Assembly (NCBI GenBank): GCA_000023405.1
Contig: CP001643.1
Location: 1,054,001-1,118,000, forward strand
From: Brachybacterium faecium DSM 4810
GTDB lineage: Bacteria > Actinomycetota > Actinomycetes > Actinomycetales > Dermabacteraceae
DNA length: 64,000 nt
Reading direction: 5' to 3'
Part shown: in pieces, positions 34,984 through 43,410 of the stretch
Numbering within the stretch: position 1 is the first letter of the stretch
Layout of the letters: each line of letters opens with the position of its first letter
Notes under the pieces: model-generated
The model's input: the letters and a program-made list of their open reading frames with translations, nothing else
Databases searched by the model: none
Told to the model about the DNA's origin: nothing
Made by a program: the position numbers and the translations under genes

Positions 34984-36767
34984 TGCAGGTCGTCGCCACG
35001 GCCGGGCACGTCGACCACGGCAAGTCCACCCTGATCCGGGCCCTCACCGGGATCGAGCCGGACCGGTGGGCGGAGGAGACGCGGCGAGGGCTGACCATCG
35101 ACCTCGGCTTCGCCTGGACCACCCTGCCCTCGGGCCGTGCCGTGTCCTTCGTCGACGTGCCCGGCCATGAGCGGTTCCTCGGCAACATGCTCGCCGGCCT
35201 CGGCCCCGTCCCGATCGTCTGCTTCGTCGTCGCGGCCGACGAGGGCTGGCAGTCGCAGTCCGCCGATCATCGGGATGCGATCGCCGCGCTCGGCATCACG
35301 CAGGGCCTCCTCGTCGTCACCCGTGCGGACCTCGCCCCCGACCGGGTCGAGGAGGTGCTCGCCAAGGCCCGCACCGAGCTGGCCGGGACCGGTCTTGCCG
35401 AGGCACCCGCCGTGAGCGTCTCCGCGCTCACCGGCCAGGGGATGGGGCAGCTGCGGGAGGTGCTGGATGCGGTGGTCCTCGCCGCCCGCAGCCCCTCGCG
35501 CGAGGAGCCGGTGCGGCTGTGGGTGGACCGCTCCTTCAGCGTCTCCGGGGCGGGGACCGTCATCACCGGAACCCTCAGCGCGGGCACCCTCCGCGTGGGG
35601 GACGCGCTCGAGCGGAGGGGCGCCGGACCGGCACGACAGGTCCGGGTGCGCTCCCTGCAGAGCTGCGGCGAGGCGGTGGACGAGATCGGCCCCGTGAGCC
35701 GCGCCGCCGTGAACCTCCGCGGCGTGGACGCGGACGCGCTCACGCGCGGCGATGCGCTGCTGACCGTCGGCTCCTGGGCGACGGCGGACCTCCTGGACGT
35801 GCGGGCGACCTCTCCGGGCGCGTTCGCCGCGGCGCCCTCGGAGCTCGTCGTCCACGCCGGCACCGCCGCGGTGCCGGCCCGGGTCCGGCCGCTCGGCCCC
35901 GACCACGCCCGGCTCACCCTCGACCGCGCCCTGCCGGTGCGGGTCGGGGACCGGATGGTGCTGCGCGGCAGCGGGGCGCGGGTGGTGCACAGCGGCGCGC
36001 TCGTGCTCGACGTCGACCCGCCCGCGCTCACCCGTCGCGGTGATGCCGCCCGACGGGCCGCCGCGCTCACTGCGAGCGGGGGCGCCGGAGACGTGGCCGC
36101 CGAGGTGGCCCGGCGCGATGCGGTGCCCTCCGCGCAGCTGACCCGCCGGGGGATCGCCGTGCCCGAGGTGCTGCCCGCCGGGGTGCACCGGTGCGGGGCC
36201 CTGCTGGTCGCCGAGGCCGCGCTGAGCGCCTGGTCGACGCGCCTGCGGGACGCGGTCACCGCCGAGCACGATCAGCATCCGCTCTCCGCAGGGCTGCCCC
36301 GCAAGGCGGCCCTCGACCTGCTCGACGCCCCAGGAGAGGCCCTGCCCGAGCTGCTCGAGCGCGCCGACCTCGTCGAGCGGGACGGACGGGTCCTGGACCC
36401 CCTCCGCTCCGCGCAGCTCGGCCCGGCCGAGACCGCGATCGCCGCCCTCGAGCAGCATCTGGGGGAGGAGCCCTTCGCCTCCCCCTCCGCGGACCACCTC
36501 ACCGCGCTCGGCCTGGGCCCCGAAGAGCTCGCTGCCGCCGCCCGGCTCGGCCGGGTGCTGCGCCTGCCGGGCGAGGTGATCCTGCTACCCACCGCCCCCG
36601 CCCTCGCCATGCGGGAGCTGGCCCGGCTCCCGCAGCCCTTCACCACCTCCCAGGCACGCCAGGCGCTCGGCACCAGCCGCCGCATCGCGATCCCGCTGCT
36701 CGAGCATCTCGACGCCCGCGGCTGGACCCGTCGCCTGGATGCCGGGCACCGTCAGGTGGTGCGATGA
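34983..36767 (+). CDS. selB: Selenocysteine-specific elongation factor
   Basis: SelB is the EF-Tu-like GTPase that carries Sec-tRNA to UGA codons marked by a SECIS hairpin. The 594-residue product has the G motifs GHVDHGKSTL, DVPGHERF and the TRAD G4 variant, switch-I TRRGLTIDLGFAW, EF-Tu-like domains II and III, a SelB-specific domain IV with winged-helix repeats from about residue 370, and a C-terminal winged helix that binds SECIS RNA. A hairpin directly after the stop separates it from the convergent PH-domain gene. Confidence 0.96.
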   Translation: MQVVATAGHVDHGKSTLIRALTGIEPDRWAEETRRGLTIDLGFAWTTLPSGRAVSFVDVPGHERFLGNMLAGLGPVPIVCFVVAADEGWQSQSADHRDAIAALGITQGLLVVTRADLAPDRVEEVLAKARTELAGTGLAEAPAVSVSALTGQGMGQLREVLDAVVLAARSPSREEPVRLWVDRSFSVSGAGTVITGTLSAGTLRVGDALERRGAGPARQVRVRSLQSCGEAVDEIGPVSRAAVNLRGVDADALTRGDALLTVGSWATADLLDVRATSPGAFAAAPSELVVHAGTAAVPARVRPLGPDHARLTLDRALPVRVGDRMVLRGSGARVVHSGALVLDVDPPALTRRGDAARRAAALTASGGAGDVAAEVARRDAVPSAQLTRRGIAVPEVLPAGVHRCGALLVAEAALSAWSTRLRDAVTAEHDQHPLSAGLPRKAALDLLDAPGEALPELLERADLVERDGRVLDPLRSAQLGPAETAIAALEQHLGEEPFASPSADHLTALGLGPEELAAAARLGRVLRLPGEVILLPTAPALAMRELARLPQPFTTSQARQALGTSRRIAIPLLEHLDARGWTRRLDAGHRQVVR

Positions 36768-36774
36768 GCGGACC

Positions 36775-36797
36775 GGCTCACCGGCGCCCGGCGAGCC
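36775..36797. terminator. Terminator between selB and the PH-domain gene
   Basis: GGCTCACCGG and CCGGCGAGCC pair at nine of ten positions around a 3-nt loop. It overlaps the last codons of the leftward PH-domain gene. Confidence 0.6.
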
Positions 36798-37254
36798 ACT
36801 GCCGGTGAGCGGCGACCAGAGCGCGGGCCACCTCCGAGTGATCCGGTCCGCCGCTGAGGGCCGAGGGGAAGGTGACCGGCTGCCACAGCGCACGCACCGG
36901 GACCTGGGTGCCGTCTCGCAGCAGCGCGGTCGCCACCAGGCGATGGTCGCCCGGAGCAGGCGGCACCAGACGCTCCAGCATCGGCCAGCGCACCGACCGC
37001 TCCGCCCCGACGAACCCGGCCCACACGAAGCCCTCCGCGTCGATGCGCAGGCGCGACCGCAGCGCCCCCCACAGCACGAACGCCCCACCGCCCAGCGCCA
37101 GCACGGCAGGGATCAGCAGCGCCAGGAACCCGGCGGTCCCCACCACGAGGGACAGCACCACGGCCGCGACCGCCGTGAGGACCCCCACGCCCATCACCAT
37201 CGGCCCCACGACGACGTTGACGCGCGACGAGGACGCACGGAACACGGTCTCCAT
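36778..37254 (-). CDS. Small membrane protein with bacterial PH domain
   Basis: A 158-residue protein with two neighbouring membrane helices (about 12-58) and a soluble beta-rich C-terminus that looks like the bPH2/DUF-type PH domain (LRIDAEGFVWAGFVG...VRWPMLERLV... VPVRALW). Such proteins are common in actinobacteria, and their role is unknown. The ATG at 37254 begins just before the first helix. It is convergent with selB. No regulatory site was recognised. Confidence 0.82.
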   Translation of the reverse strand: METVFRASSSRVNVVVGPMVMGVGVLTAVAAVVLSLVVGTAGFLALLIPAVLALGGGAFVLWGALRSRLRIDAEGFVWAGFVGAERSVRWPMLERLVPPAPGDHRLVATALLRDGTQVPVRALWQPVTFPSALSGGPDHSEVARALVAAHRQWLAGRR

Positions 37255-37370
37255 GGCAGCCACTCTAAGCGGGCATGGGGAGTGCTCCCCATCGCGGGTG
37301 CGCCCGGTGAGGCCTCGGCTCGGGCCGTCGTCAGGGTCAGCGGAACAAGGAAGACGAGGGCGGAAGCGGG

Positions 37371-38061
37371 ACGAGCGGATTCTTCGGTGCGCAGACCGAC
37401 CAGCTGCGGGCACAGGCGGAAGCCTGCCGGCGCAGCTCCGGAGCACTCCACGACCTCATCGGCACCACCTCCGCGCTGATCGCGTCCGTCGAGTGGAGCG
37501 GCCCCGACGCCGACGCCTTCCGGGAGTGCTGGGCCGTCGAGGTGCGGGCCCGGCTCACGGAGAGGGCCGAGGCGATCTGAGCGCCACCCTGGCCGGTCGC
37601 CTCGACGCCAGCACCAGGATCGGCGTGGACGGGTACGCCGGCGCCGAGGCGCACGCGAACGCGTACTCCCACGCGACCCGCAACGATGACGGGAACATCA
37701 GCGGCTGGAGCGTCGGCTTCGATGGCGGGTTGTTCGCCGGGGCGAAGGCCGACGCAGACTTCTCCTCCGTCTCGCCCGGAGGCTGGATGTCGGCCTCCGG
37801 ATCCCTCGGCGTCGACGCCGGGGCATCGATCCGCGCAGGGGCGGTCGTCTCGACCGATGCGGTCGGGTTCACCCTCGGCGGCGACATCGCGCTCGGCCTG
37901 GAGCGGACATCGCGCTCTCGATCAGCCCGCACAACATCGTCGACACCTTCACGCCGGGGGACGACGACCTCGACGACGCGATCTCGGATGCCTCGGGGGC
38001 GCTCGACACCGCCACGAGCGCGGTGGGGGATGCGCTGAGCTTCGTCAACCCCTTCGACTGA
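37371..38061 (+). pseudogene. Decayed WXG100-type secreted protein gene (three frames)
   Basis: No intact frame exists, but three pieces in successive frames read as one protein. Piece 1 (37371-37580) begins FFGAQTDQLRAQA and contains VEWSGPDADAFRECW, a WXG100-like helical hairpin, and ends at TGA. Piece 2 (about 37581-37905) is a repetitive Ala/Gly strand region (DGYAGAEAHANAY, GGLFAGAKADADF, VDAGASIRAGAVVSTDAVG). Piece 3 (about 37905-38061) reads ADIALSISPHNIVDTFTPG and ends SFVNPFD-stop. No start codon precedes piece 1. The N-terminal piece resembles that of the intact gene at 61359-62942. This is likely the remnant of a type VII-secreted protein that lost its middle. Confidence 0.75.
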
Positions 38062-38141
38062 ACCGCCCCGCGCGCACCCCGTCCCCCGAAGGCACCCCCG
38101 TCAGCGGCTCGACGGCCCTGCGGGGTGCGGGGCGAGACCCC

Positions 38142-40838
38142 TCAGCCCTTGGCGCGCGGCTGCTTGACCGGCGGCTCGCCCAGCTCGACGTCCCGGGTGA
38201 GGATCTCCTCGCCCTGCCCGGTGACCAGCTCGAACTTCTCGATCCGGCCCAGCGCCGTGAGATCCGCGGAGGCGGCCTCCAGATAGGCCAGCGCCTCCTG
38301 CGGCGCCTCGATCGTCACCGAGAGGATCGGGGTCTTCTGGGACACCTTGGCATCGGACTTGATGCGCCGCAGCGTGATCGCCGCCTGCGCCACCGAGTCC
38401 ACCAGCGCCGCGTCCTGACCGGCAGCGGCCTCACGCAGCGGCGCCGCCTCCGGCCAGGGCTGGGTGTGCACGCTGCCCTCGCGCCACCACGACCAGACCT
38501 CCTCGGTCGCGAAGACGATCACCGGCGCGAACAGCCGCAGCAGCACCTCGAGCGCGATCGCGAGCGCCGCCCGGGCCGAGGCGGCCCCGACCTCGCCATC
38601 GGGAGAGTTGCCGTGGGCGCGCTCCTTGACCAGCTCGATGTAGTCGTCGCAGAACGCCCAGAAGAACGGCTCGGCCACCTCGAGGCTGCGGGCATAGTCC
38701 ATCTCGTCGAAGGCGGCGGTGGACTGCTCGACCACGTCGGCCAGCTGCGCGAGCAGCGCCCGGTCCAGCGGATCGGTGACCACGGCGGGGTCCGCGGCCA
38801 GGCGGCCCGACGGGTCCGCCGGGGCCTCGCCGAAGCCGAGCGCGAACTTCGAGGCGTTGAGGATCTTGATCGCCAGGCGGCGGCCGATCTTCATCTGCCC
38901 CTCGTCGAAGGCGGTGTCCACGCCCTGGCGGGCCCGGCCCGCCCAGTAGCGCACCCCGTCGGAGCCGTGCTGCTGGAGCAGGCCCAGCGGGGTGACCACA
39001 TTGCCCTTCGACTTCGACATCTTCTTGCGGTCCGGATCGAGGATCCAGCCGTTGATCGAGGCGTGCTTCCAGGGCAGCGAATCCTGCTGCAGATGCGAGC
39101 GCACGATCGTGGAGAACAGCCAGGTGCGGATGATGTCGTGGCCCTGCGGGCGCAGGTCCATCGGGTACACCTTCGAGAACAGCTCGCCGTCGTCCTGGGC
39201 GTTCCAGCCGCCCGCGAGCTGCGGGGTGAGAGAGGAGGTGGCCCAGGTGTCGAGGATGTCCGGATCGGCGACGAAGCCCCCGGGCTGGTCGCGCTGCTCC
39301 TCGGTGAATCCTGCCGGCACATCGATCGTGGGATCCACGGGCAGGTCCTCGACCGCAGGGGTGAGCACCGTGGAGTAGTCGGTCTCGCCATCGGCGCCCA
39401 CGCCGTACCAGACGGGGAAGGGCACGCCGTAGAAGCGCTGGCGCGAGATCAGCCAGTCGCCGGCCAGGCCCTCCACCCAGTTGCGGTAGCGGGACTCCAT
39501 GTAGGCCGGGTGCCAGGTCATCTCGGCCCCGCGGGCGATCAGCGCGTCACGCAGCCCGCCCTCGGACTGGTCGCGGCCGCCGTTGGTGAGATACCACTGC
39601 CGCGAGGTGACGAACTCGAGCGGCTTGTCGCCGTTCTCGTAGAACTTCACCGGATGGGTGATCTTCTCCGGCTCGCCCACGAGGTCGCCGGACTCGGTGA
39701 CCATCTCCACCACGCGCTTCTGCGCGCTGAACACGGTCAGGCCCACCAGCTCGGCGTAGGCGGCCTGCCCCTCGGCCGTGGTGATCCACGGCGCCTCGGG
39801 CAGGAAGCGGCCGTCGCGCCCCACCACGGAGCGGGTGGGCAGCTCGAGCTCACGCCACCAGGTGACGTCGTTGGAGTCGCCGAAGGTGCAGATCATGGCG
39901 ATGCCGGCGCCCTTGTCGGGCTGGGCCAGCGGATGCGCCATCACCGGCACCTCGACCCCGAACAGCGGGGAGGTGACGGTGGTGCCGAACAGCTCCTGGT
40001 AGCGCTCGTCCTCGGGGTGGGCCACGAGCGCCACACATGCCGGCAGCAGCTCGGGGCGGGTGGTCTCGATGTACACGGTGGCGTCTGCGCCGTCGGCCGC
40101 GTTCGTGCGGGTGAAGCCGATGCGGTGGTACGCGCCGTCCCGCTCGCGATCCTCCTGCTCGGCCTGCGCGACCGCGGTGCGATAGGTGACGTCCCACATG
40201 GTGGGAGCCTCGGCCTGGTAGGCCTGGCCCTTGGCGAGGTTCTCGAGGAAGGCGCGCTGGGAGGTGGCGCGGGAGCGGGCATCGATGGTCTGGTAGCTGT
40301 GGTTCCAGTCCACCGAGAGGCCCAGCGTGCGGAAGACCTCCTCGAACGACTTCTCGTCGAGCGTGGTCAGCTGCTCGCACAGCTCGATGAAGTTCCGGCG
40401 CGAGATCGGCAGCTGGTTCGCGGCCTTCGAGGACTTGTTCGAGCCGCCCTCCTGCGGGGGCGTGAAGTCCGGGTCGTAGGGCAGCGAGGGATCGCAGCGC
40501 ACCCCGTAATAGTTCTGGGCGCGGCGCTCGGTGGGCAGGCCGTTGTCGTCCCAGCCCAACGGGTAGAAGCAGTTCATGCCCCGCATGCGCTGGTAGCGCA
40601 CGATCATGTCGGCCTGCGAGTAGCCGAAGACGTGACCGATGTGCAGGGAGCCGGAGGCGGTGGGCGGCGGGGTGTCCACGCTGAAGACCTGGTCACGGGT
40701 GGTCTCCGGGTCGAAGGCGTACAGCTCCTGCGCACTCCATACGCCGTCCCACTTCTCCTCCAGACCCTCGAGGGAGGGGCGATCGGGGAGGGCGGAGCCG
40801 GTGTCGGGGCGGGATGCGGTATCGGTCATGCGGGCCAT
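38142..40838 (-). CDS. valS: Valine--tRNA ligase (archaeal-like ValS type)
   Basis: ValRS charges tRNA-Val and edits Thr-tRNA-Val. The 898-residue class Ia synthetase has the HIGH motif in SGSLHIGHVFGYSQ, the editing CP1 domain (YIETTRPELLPACVAL), KKMSKSKGNVV and the anticodon-binding helical domain. The DDNGLPTERRAQN segment and the overall pattern match the archaeal-like ValS of actinobacteria. A C-terminal tail of about 100 residues replaces the usual coiled coil. Two start codons are possible, 40838 (MARMTD) and 40829 (MTDTAS); a weak GGAA lies before both. Confidence 0.96.
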   Translation of the reverse strand: MARMTDTASRPDTGSALPDRPSLEGLEEKWDGVWSAQELYAFDPETTRDQVFSVDTPPPTASGSLHIGHVFGYSQADMIVRYQRMRGMNCFYPLGWDDNGLPTERRAQNYYGVRCDPSLPYDPDFTPPQEGGSNKSSKAANQLPISRRNFIELCEQLTTLDEKSFEEVFRTLGLSVDWNHSYQTIDARSRATSQRAFLENLAKGQAYQAEAPTMWDVTYRTAVAQAEQEDRERDGAYHRIGFTRTNAADGADATVYIETTRPELLPACVALVAHPEDERYQELFGTTVTSPLFGVEVPVMAHPLAQPDKGAGIAMICTFGDSNDVTWWRELELPTRSVVGRDGRFLPEAPWITTAEGQAAYAELVGLTVFSAQKRVVEMVTESGDLVGEPEKITHPVKFYENGDKPLEFVTSRQWYLTNGGRDQSEGGLRDALIARGAEMTWHPAYMESRYRNWVEGLAGDWLISRQRFYGVPFPVWYGVGADGETDYSTVLTPAVEDLPVDPTIDVPAGFTEEQRDQPGGFVADPDILDTWATSSLTPQLAGGWNAQDDGELFSKVYPMDLRPQGHDIIRTWLFSTIVRSHLQQDSLPWKHASINGWILDPDRKKMSKSKGNVVTPLGLLQQHGSDGVRYWAGRARQGVDTAFDEGQMKIGRRLAIKILNASKFALGFGEAPADPSGRLAADPAVVTDPLDRALLAQLADVVEQSTAAFDEMDYARSLEVAEPFFWAFCDDYIELVKERAHGNSPDGEVGAASARAALAIALEVLLRLFAPVIVFATEEVWSWWREGSVHTQPWPEAAPLREAAAGQDAALVDSVAQAAITLRRIKSDAKVSQKTPILSVTIEAPQEALAYLEAASADLTALGRIEKFELVTGQGEEILTRDVELGEPPVKQPRAKG

Positions 40839-40951
40839 TGTTCCAGGTCTGCGTCCCGACGCAACGCAGGCGTCGGCAGTGTGAGCGCCCTCGCGTGCTG
40901 GCTGTGCGGCGGGCCCCGGGACGCGCGTCCGGCGGGCCGTACCGTGGGGTC

Positions 40952-41725
40952 ATGTCATCCCCGCCCTGCGAGCGCATCGCCCTGGTCTCCGACGTGCACG
41001 GCAATCTCACGGCGTACCGCGCCGTGCTCGAGGACATCGCCTCCCGCGGCATCACCCGCGTGATCAACCTCGGGGACGTCATCGGCAAGGGGCCGCGCGG
41101 AGCGGACTGCACCGCCCTGACCCGGCAGCGCTGCGAGGCGACCGTGCGCGGGAACTGGGAGGTCTTCGTCGCCGGGGAGGCGGAGCCCGTCTCCGCGGGG
41201 CAGGCGTGGTGGCGCGAGGAGCTTCCGGCGGAGGCGCGGCGCTGGCTGTTCGCCCTGCCGGGCAGCCTGGACCTGCAGCTCTCCGGGTGGCGGGTGCGGC
41301 TCGTGCACGCCTCGCCGGTGGACGAGTTCACCCGCGTGCAGCGGGAGCACGGTCCGGAGCAGTTCGCGATGATGTTCGCACCGACGGCCTTCACCGGGGA
41401 CGTCGGCCCGGCCGACGTGGTCGCCTACGGCGACATCCACGACCCGTACCTGCGCTCCGGGAAGGAGGGGACGCTGGTGAACGTGGGCAGCGTCGGCAAC
41501 CAGCTGGACGATCCGACCCCGTCCTACGCGATTCTCGAGGGAGTGCCGGACGGCGAGGCGCAGGCGCCCTTCGGGGTGCAGTTCGTGCGGGTGGGGTACG
41601 ACGTGGAGGCCGAGATCGCCGCAGCGCGCGCGCTGGGCATGCCCGAGCTCGAGGCCTATGCGATCGAGCTGCGCACCGGCGTGTACCGGGGCCGGCACGC
41701 GCAGCTCGGCCTCACCGGGGCCTGA
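40952..41725 (+). CDS. Metallophosphoesterase, YfcE/DUF2437-like
   Basis: A 257-residue calcineurin-like phosphoesterase. Metal ligands appear in the expected order: ALVSDVHGNLTAY (D-x-H), NLGDVIGKGP (GD), VRGNWE (GN with Trp instead of the usual His/Asp), VHASP (H) and YGDIHDPY (GxxH). GNWE in place of GNHD is often seen in the diadenosine tetraphosphatase/YfcE-like branch. The substrate could be a cyclic or dinucleotide phosphodiester. It is divergent from valS, with about 110 bp between them. Confidence 0.88.
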   Translation: MSSPPCERIALVSDVHGNLTAYRAVLEDIASRGITRVINLGDVIGKGPRGADCTALTRQRCEATVRGNWEVFVAGEAEPVSAGQAWWREELPAEARRWLFALPGSLDLQLSGWRVRLVHASPVDEFTRVQREHGPEQFAMMFAPTAFTGDVGPADVVAYGDIHDPYLRSGKEGTLVNVGSVGNQLDDPTPSYAILEGVPDGEAQAPFGVQFVRVGYDVEAEIAAARALGMPELEAYAIELRTGVYRGRHAQLGLTGA

Positions 41726-41731
41726 GGGCGC

Positions 41732-42844
41732 TCACCGACGCTCGGGACCGGAACCTCCCGCTCCGTCGGGCACCCCCGGCCCGGAGTCGCCGGCGGGGCG
41801 GGGGCCGAACACCCCGGCGGAGAGGTAGCGCTCGCCGGTGTCGGCGAGGATCACGACGATCGTGGTCCCCTCGTGCTCGGGGCGCTGCGCGAGACGGGCG
41901 GCGGCCTCGAGGTTCGCTCCGGACGACGGCCCCACCAGGAGCCCCTCCTCGTGCAGCACCTCGCGTGCGGCGGCATAGGCCTCGGACGCCTCGACGCCGA
42001 TCACCTCGTCCACCAGCTCCGGGGCGTAGTTGCCCGGCAGCTGCTCGGGCTCGACGTCGACCACCTTGTGCACCCCGTCGATCTCCTCGGGATAGAGCAC
42101 CTCCTCGGAGGGCACGGAGGCGTCGCCCGGCTCCGCGACCACGAGCCGCAGCGCCGGCTTCTGCTCCTTGAGGAAGCGGCCCGCCCCGGCCGAGGTCCCG
42201 CCCGTGCCCACGCCCGCGACCAGCACGTCGACCCCGCCGGAGGTGTCGCGCCAGATCTCCGGCCCGGTGGTGGCGTAGTGCGTCGCGGGGTTCGCGGGGT
42301 TGTTCAGCTGATCGGCGATGAACGCCCCGGGGTTCTCCTCCTGCGCGCGGAGGAACAGGAGGTCCAGCGCCTCCGGGTCCAGGAACAGGCTGTTGGGGAC
42401 GGGGACGATCTCGGCCCCGATCGCCTCGAGCAGCAGGCGCTTGTCGGGGCTGGTGTTGTCGCCCAGGTAGAACTTCGTGCGGTAGCCGCGCCCCGCGGCG
42501 ATCGCGGCCAGGGCGATCCCGGTGTTTCCGCTGGTGATGTCCACGATCAGAGCGCCGGGACGCAGCTGCCCGCTCTCCTCCGCGGCGCGGATGATGCCCC
42601 ACACGATGCGGTCCTTCACGCTGCCCAGGGGGTTGGAGAACTCCGCCTTGCCGAGGATCCGCGCTCGTGCGCCGCGAGCGGCGCCGAAGCGGCTGAGCTC
42701 GATGAGCGGGGTGTCGCCGATCGCGTCGATGACGCCGCCGGCCACGGGGCGGCGTCCGGTGAGGGATCTCGCCGTGGTCTCGAAGGTCCAGGTGGAGTCG
42801 ATCCCCGGGGCGTGCGCGGGGTGTGCGGTCTCGTGCAGGGTCAT
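41732..42844 (-). CDS. Cysteine synthase family PLP enzyme
   Basis: A 370-residue fold-type II PLP enzyme of the CysK/CysM/CBS group. Catalytic Lys lies in NPLGSVKDR, the phosphate loop is GTGGTSAG, and the substrate loop is TSGNTGIAL. A 35-residue N-terminal extension precedes the core, and a proline/glycine-rich tail of about 25 residues follows. It likely forms cysteine from O-acetylserine and sulfide, but a cysteine desulfhydrase or CBS role cannot be excluded. No serine acetyltransferase gene is adjacent. A good promoter candidate lies upstream at 42959-42987. Confidence 0.88.
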   Translation of the reverse strand: MTLHETAHPAHAPGIDSTWTFETTARSLTGRRPVAGGVIDAIGDTPLIELSRFGAARGARARILGKAEFSNPLGSVKDRIVWGIIRAAEESGQLRPGALIVDITSGNTGIALAAIAAGRGYRTKFYLGDNTSPDKRLLLEAIGAEIVPVPNSLFLDPEALDLLFLRAQEENPGAFIADQLNNPANPATHYATTGPEIWRDTSGGVDVLVAGVGTGGTSAGAGRFLKEQKPALRLVVAEPGDASVPSEEVLYPEEIDGVHKVVDVEPEQLPGNYAPELVDEVIGVEASEAYAAAREVLHEEGLLVGPSSGANLEAAARLAQRPEHEGTTIVVILADTGERYLSAGVFGPRPAGDSGPGVPDGAGGSGPERR

Positions 42845-42958
42845 GGCTGCTCCTCGGTCTGCGGCGCCGACGGCGTCTGCCCGCCCTCGGCCGATGCCGT
42901 CACGCTAGGTGCGCAGCCGCGCGGGAGCAGTGTTCGTGGCGAAGAATGGCCAAAGGTG

Positions 42959-42987
42959 ACCTTATGGTGCGCAAAAGGGGCGCTTAA
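42959..42987 (-). promoter_or_regulatory. Candidate promoter of the cysteine synthase gene
   Basis: On the minus strand TTAAGC (42982-42987) and TAAGGT (42959-42964) are separated by 17 bp, in an AT-richer patch of an otherwise GC-rich gap. The implied leader is about 105 nt. Confidence 0.45.
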
Positions 42988-43013
42988 GTCGGGCGGCTCC
43001 TCCCGGCCCGCGG

Positions 43014-43266
43014 CAACTGTGCGCTCTGCACCGGTGCGGGTGCCGAACACCGGTGCAGAACGCACAGTTGGCATGAGGTGGTGGGGATCGCCGGTCTGCT
43101 GCCCCCGGGCGGCCACGGGCGGCGCCACCGGGTGTCCTTCTCGCGCACGTGCCCGTCCTCGGCCCGGCTGGGGTGTGGCACTCGGGCCCGGGCCGGACGG
43201 GGGCGTGGCAGTTGTGCGCTCTGCACCGGTGCGAAGGCCGCTCACCGGTCCAGAACGCACAGTTGC
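43014..43266. repeat. Two copies of a large palindromic element in a gene-free gap
   Basis: Copy A has 23-nt arms (43014-43036, 43048-43070) pairing at 22 of 23 positions around an 11-nt loop. Copy B (43208-43231, 43243-43266) has the same arms with several changes and a different loop. Both contain TGTGCGCTCTGCACCGGT on the left and AGAACGCACAGTTG on the right. The 566-bp gap 42845-43410 holds no gene that I can support. Confidence 0.85.
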
Positions 43267-43410
43267 GGCGAAGTGGCCCGGGATCGGCCCGGGGGCGGCC
43301 CGGGGGCGGCCTGGGATCTCGGCCCGGGAGCGGGTCGGGAGCGGCCCCGCATCGGCCCAGGGCGGGCCGGGGTGTGTCTGTGCGGCGCCGGCCCTGTCGG
43401 CGCGTGTCGC

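Noticed and set aside
36872-37560. Plus-strand gene over the PH-domain region
   Set aside because: Arg/His-rich composition typical of shadow frames; only the part after 37371 has recognisable protein features, and that part is broken.
43014-43266. Short CRISPR array
   Set aside because: Only two palindromic units, 190 bp apart, with no constant spacer length and no cas genes.
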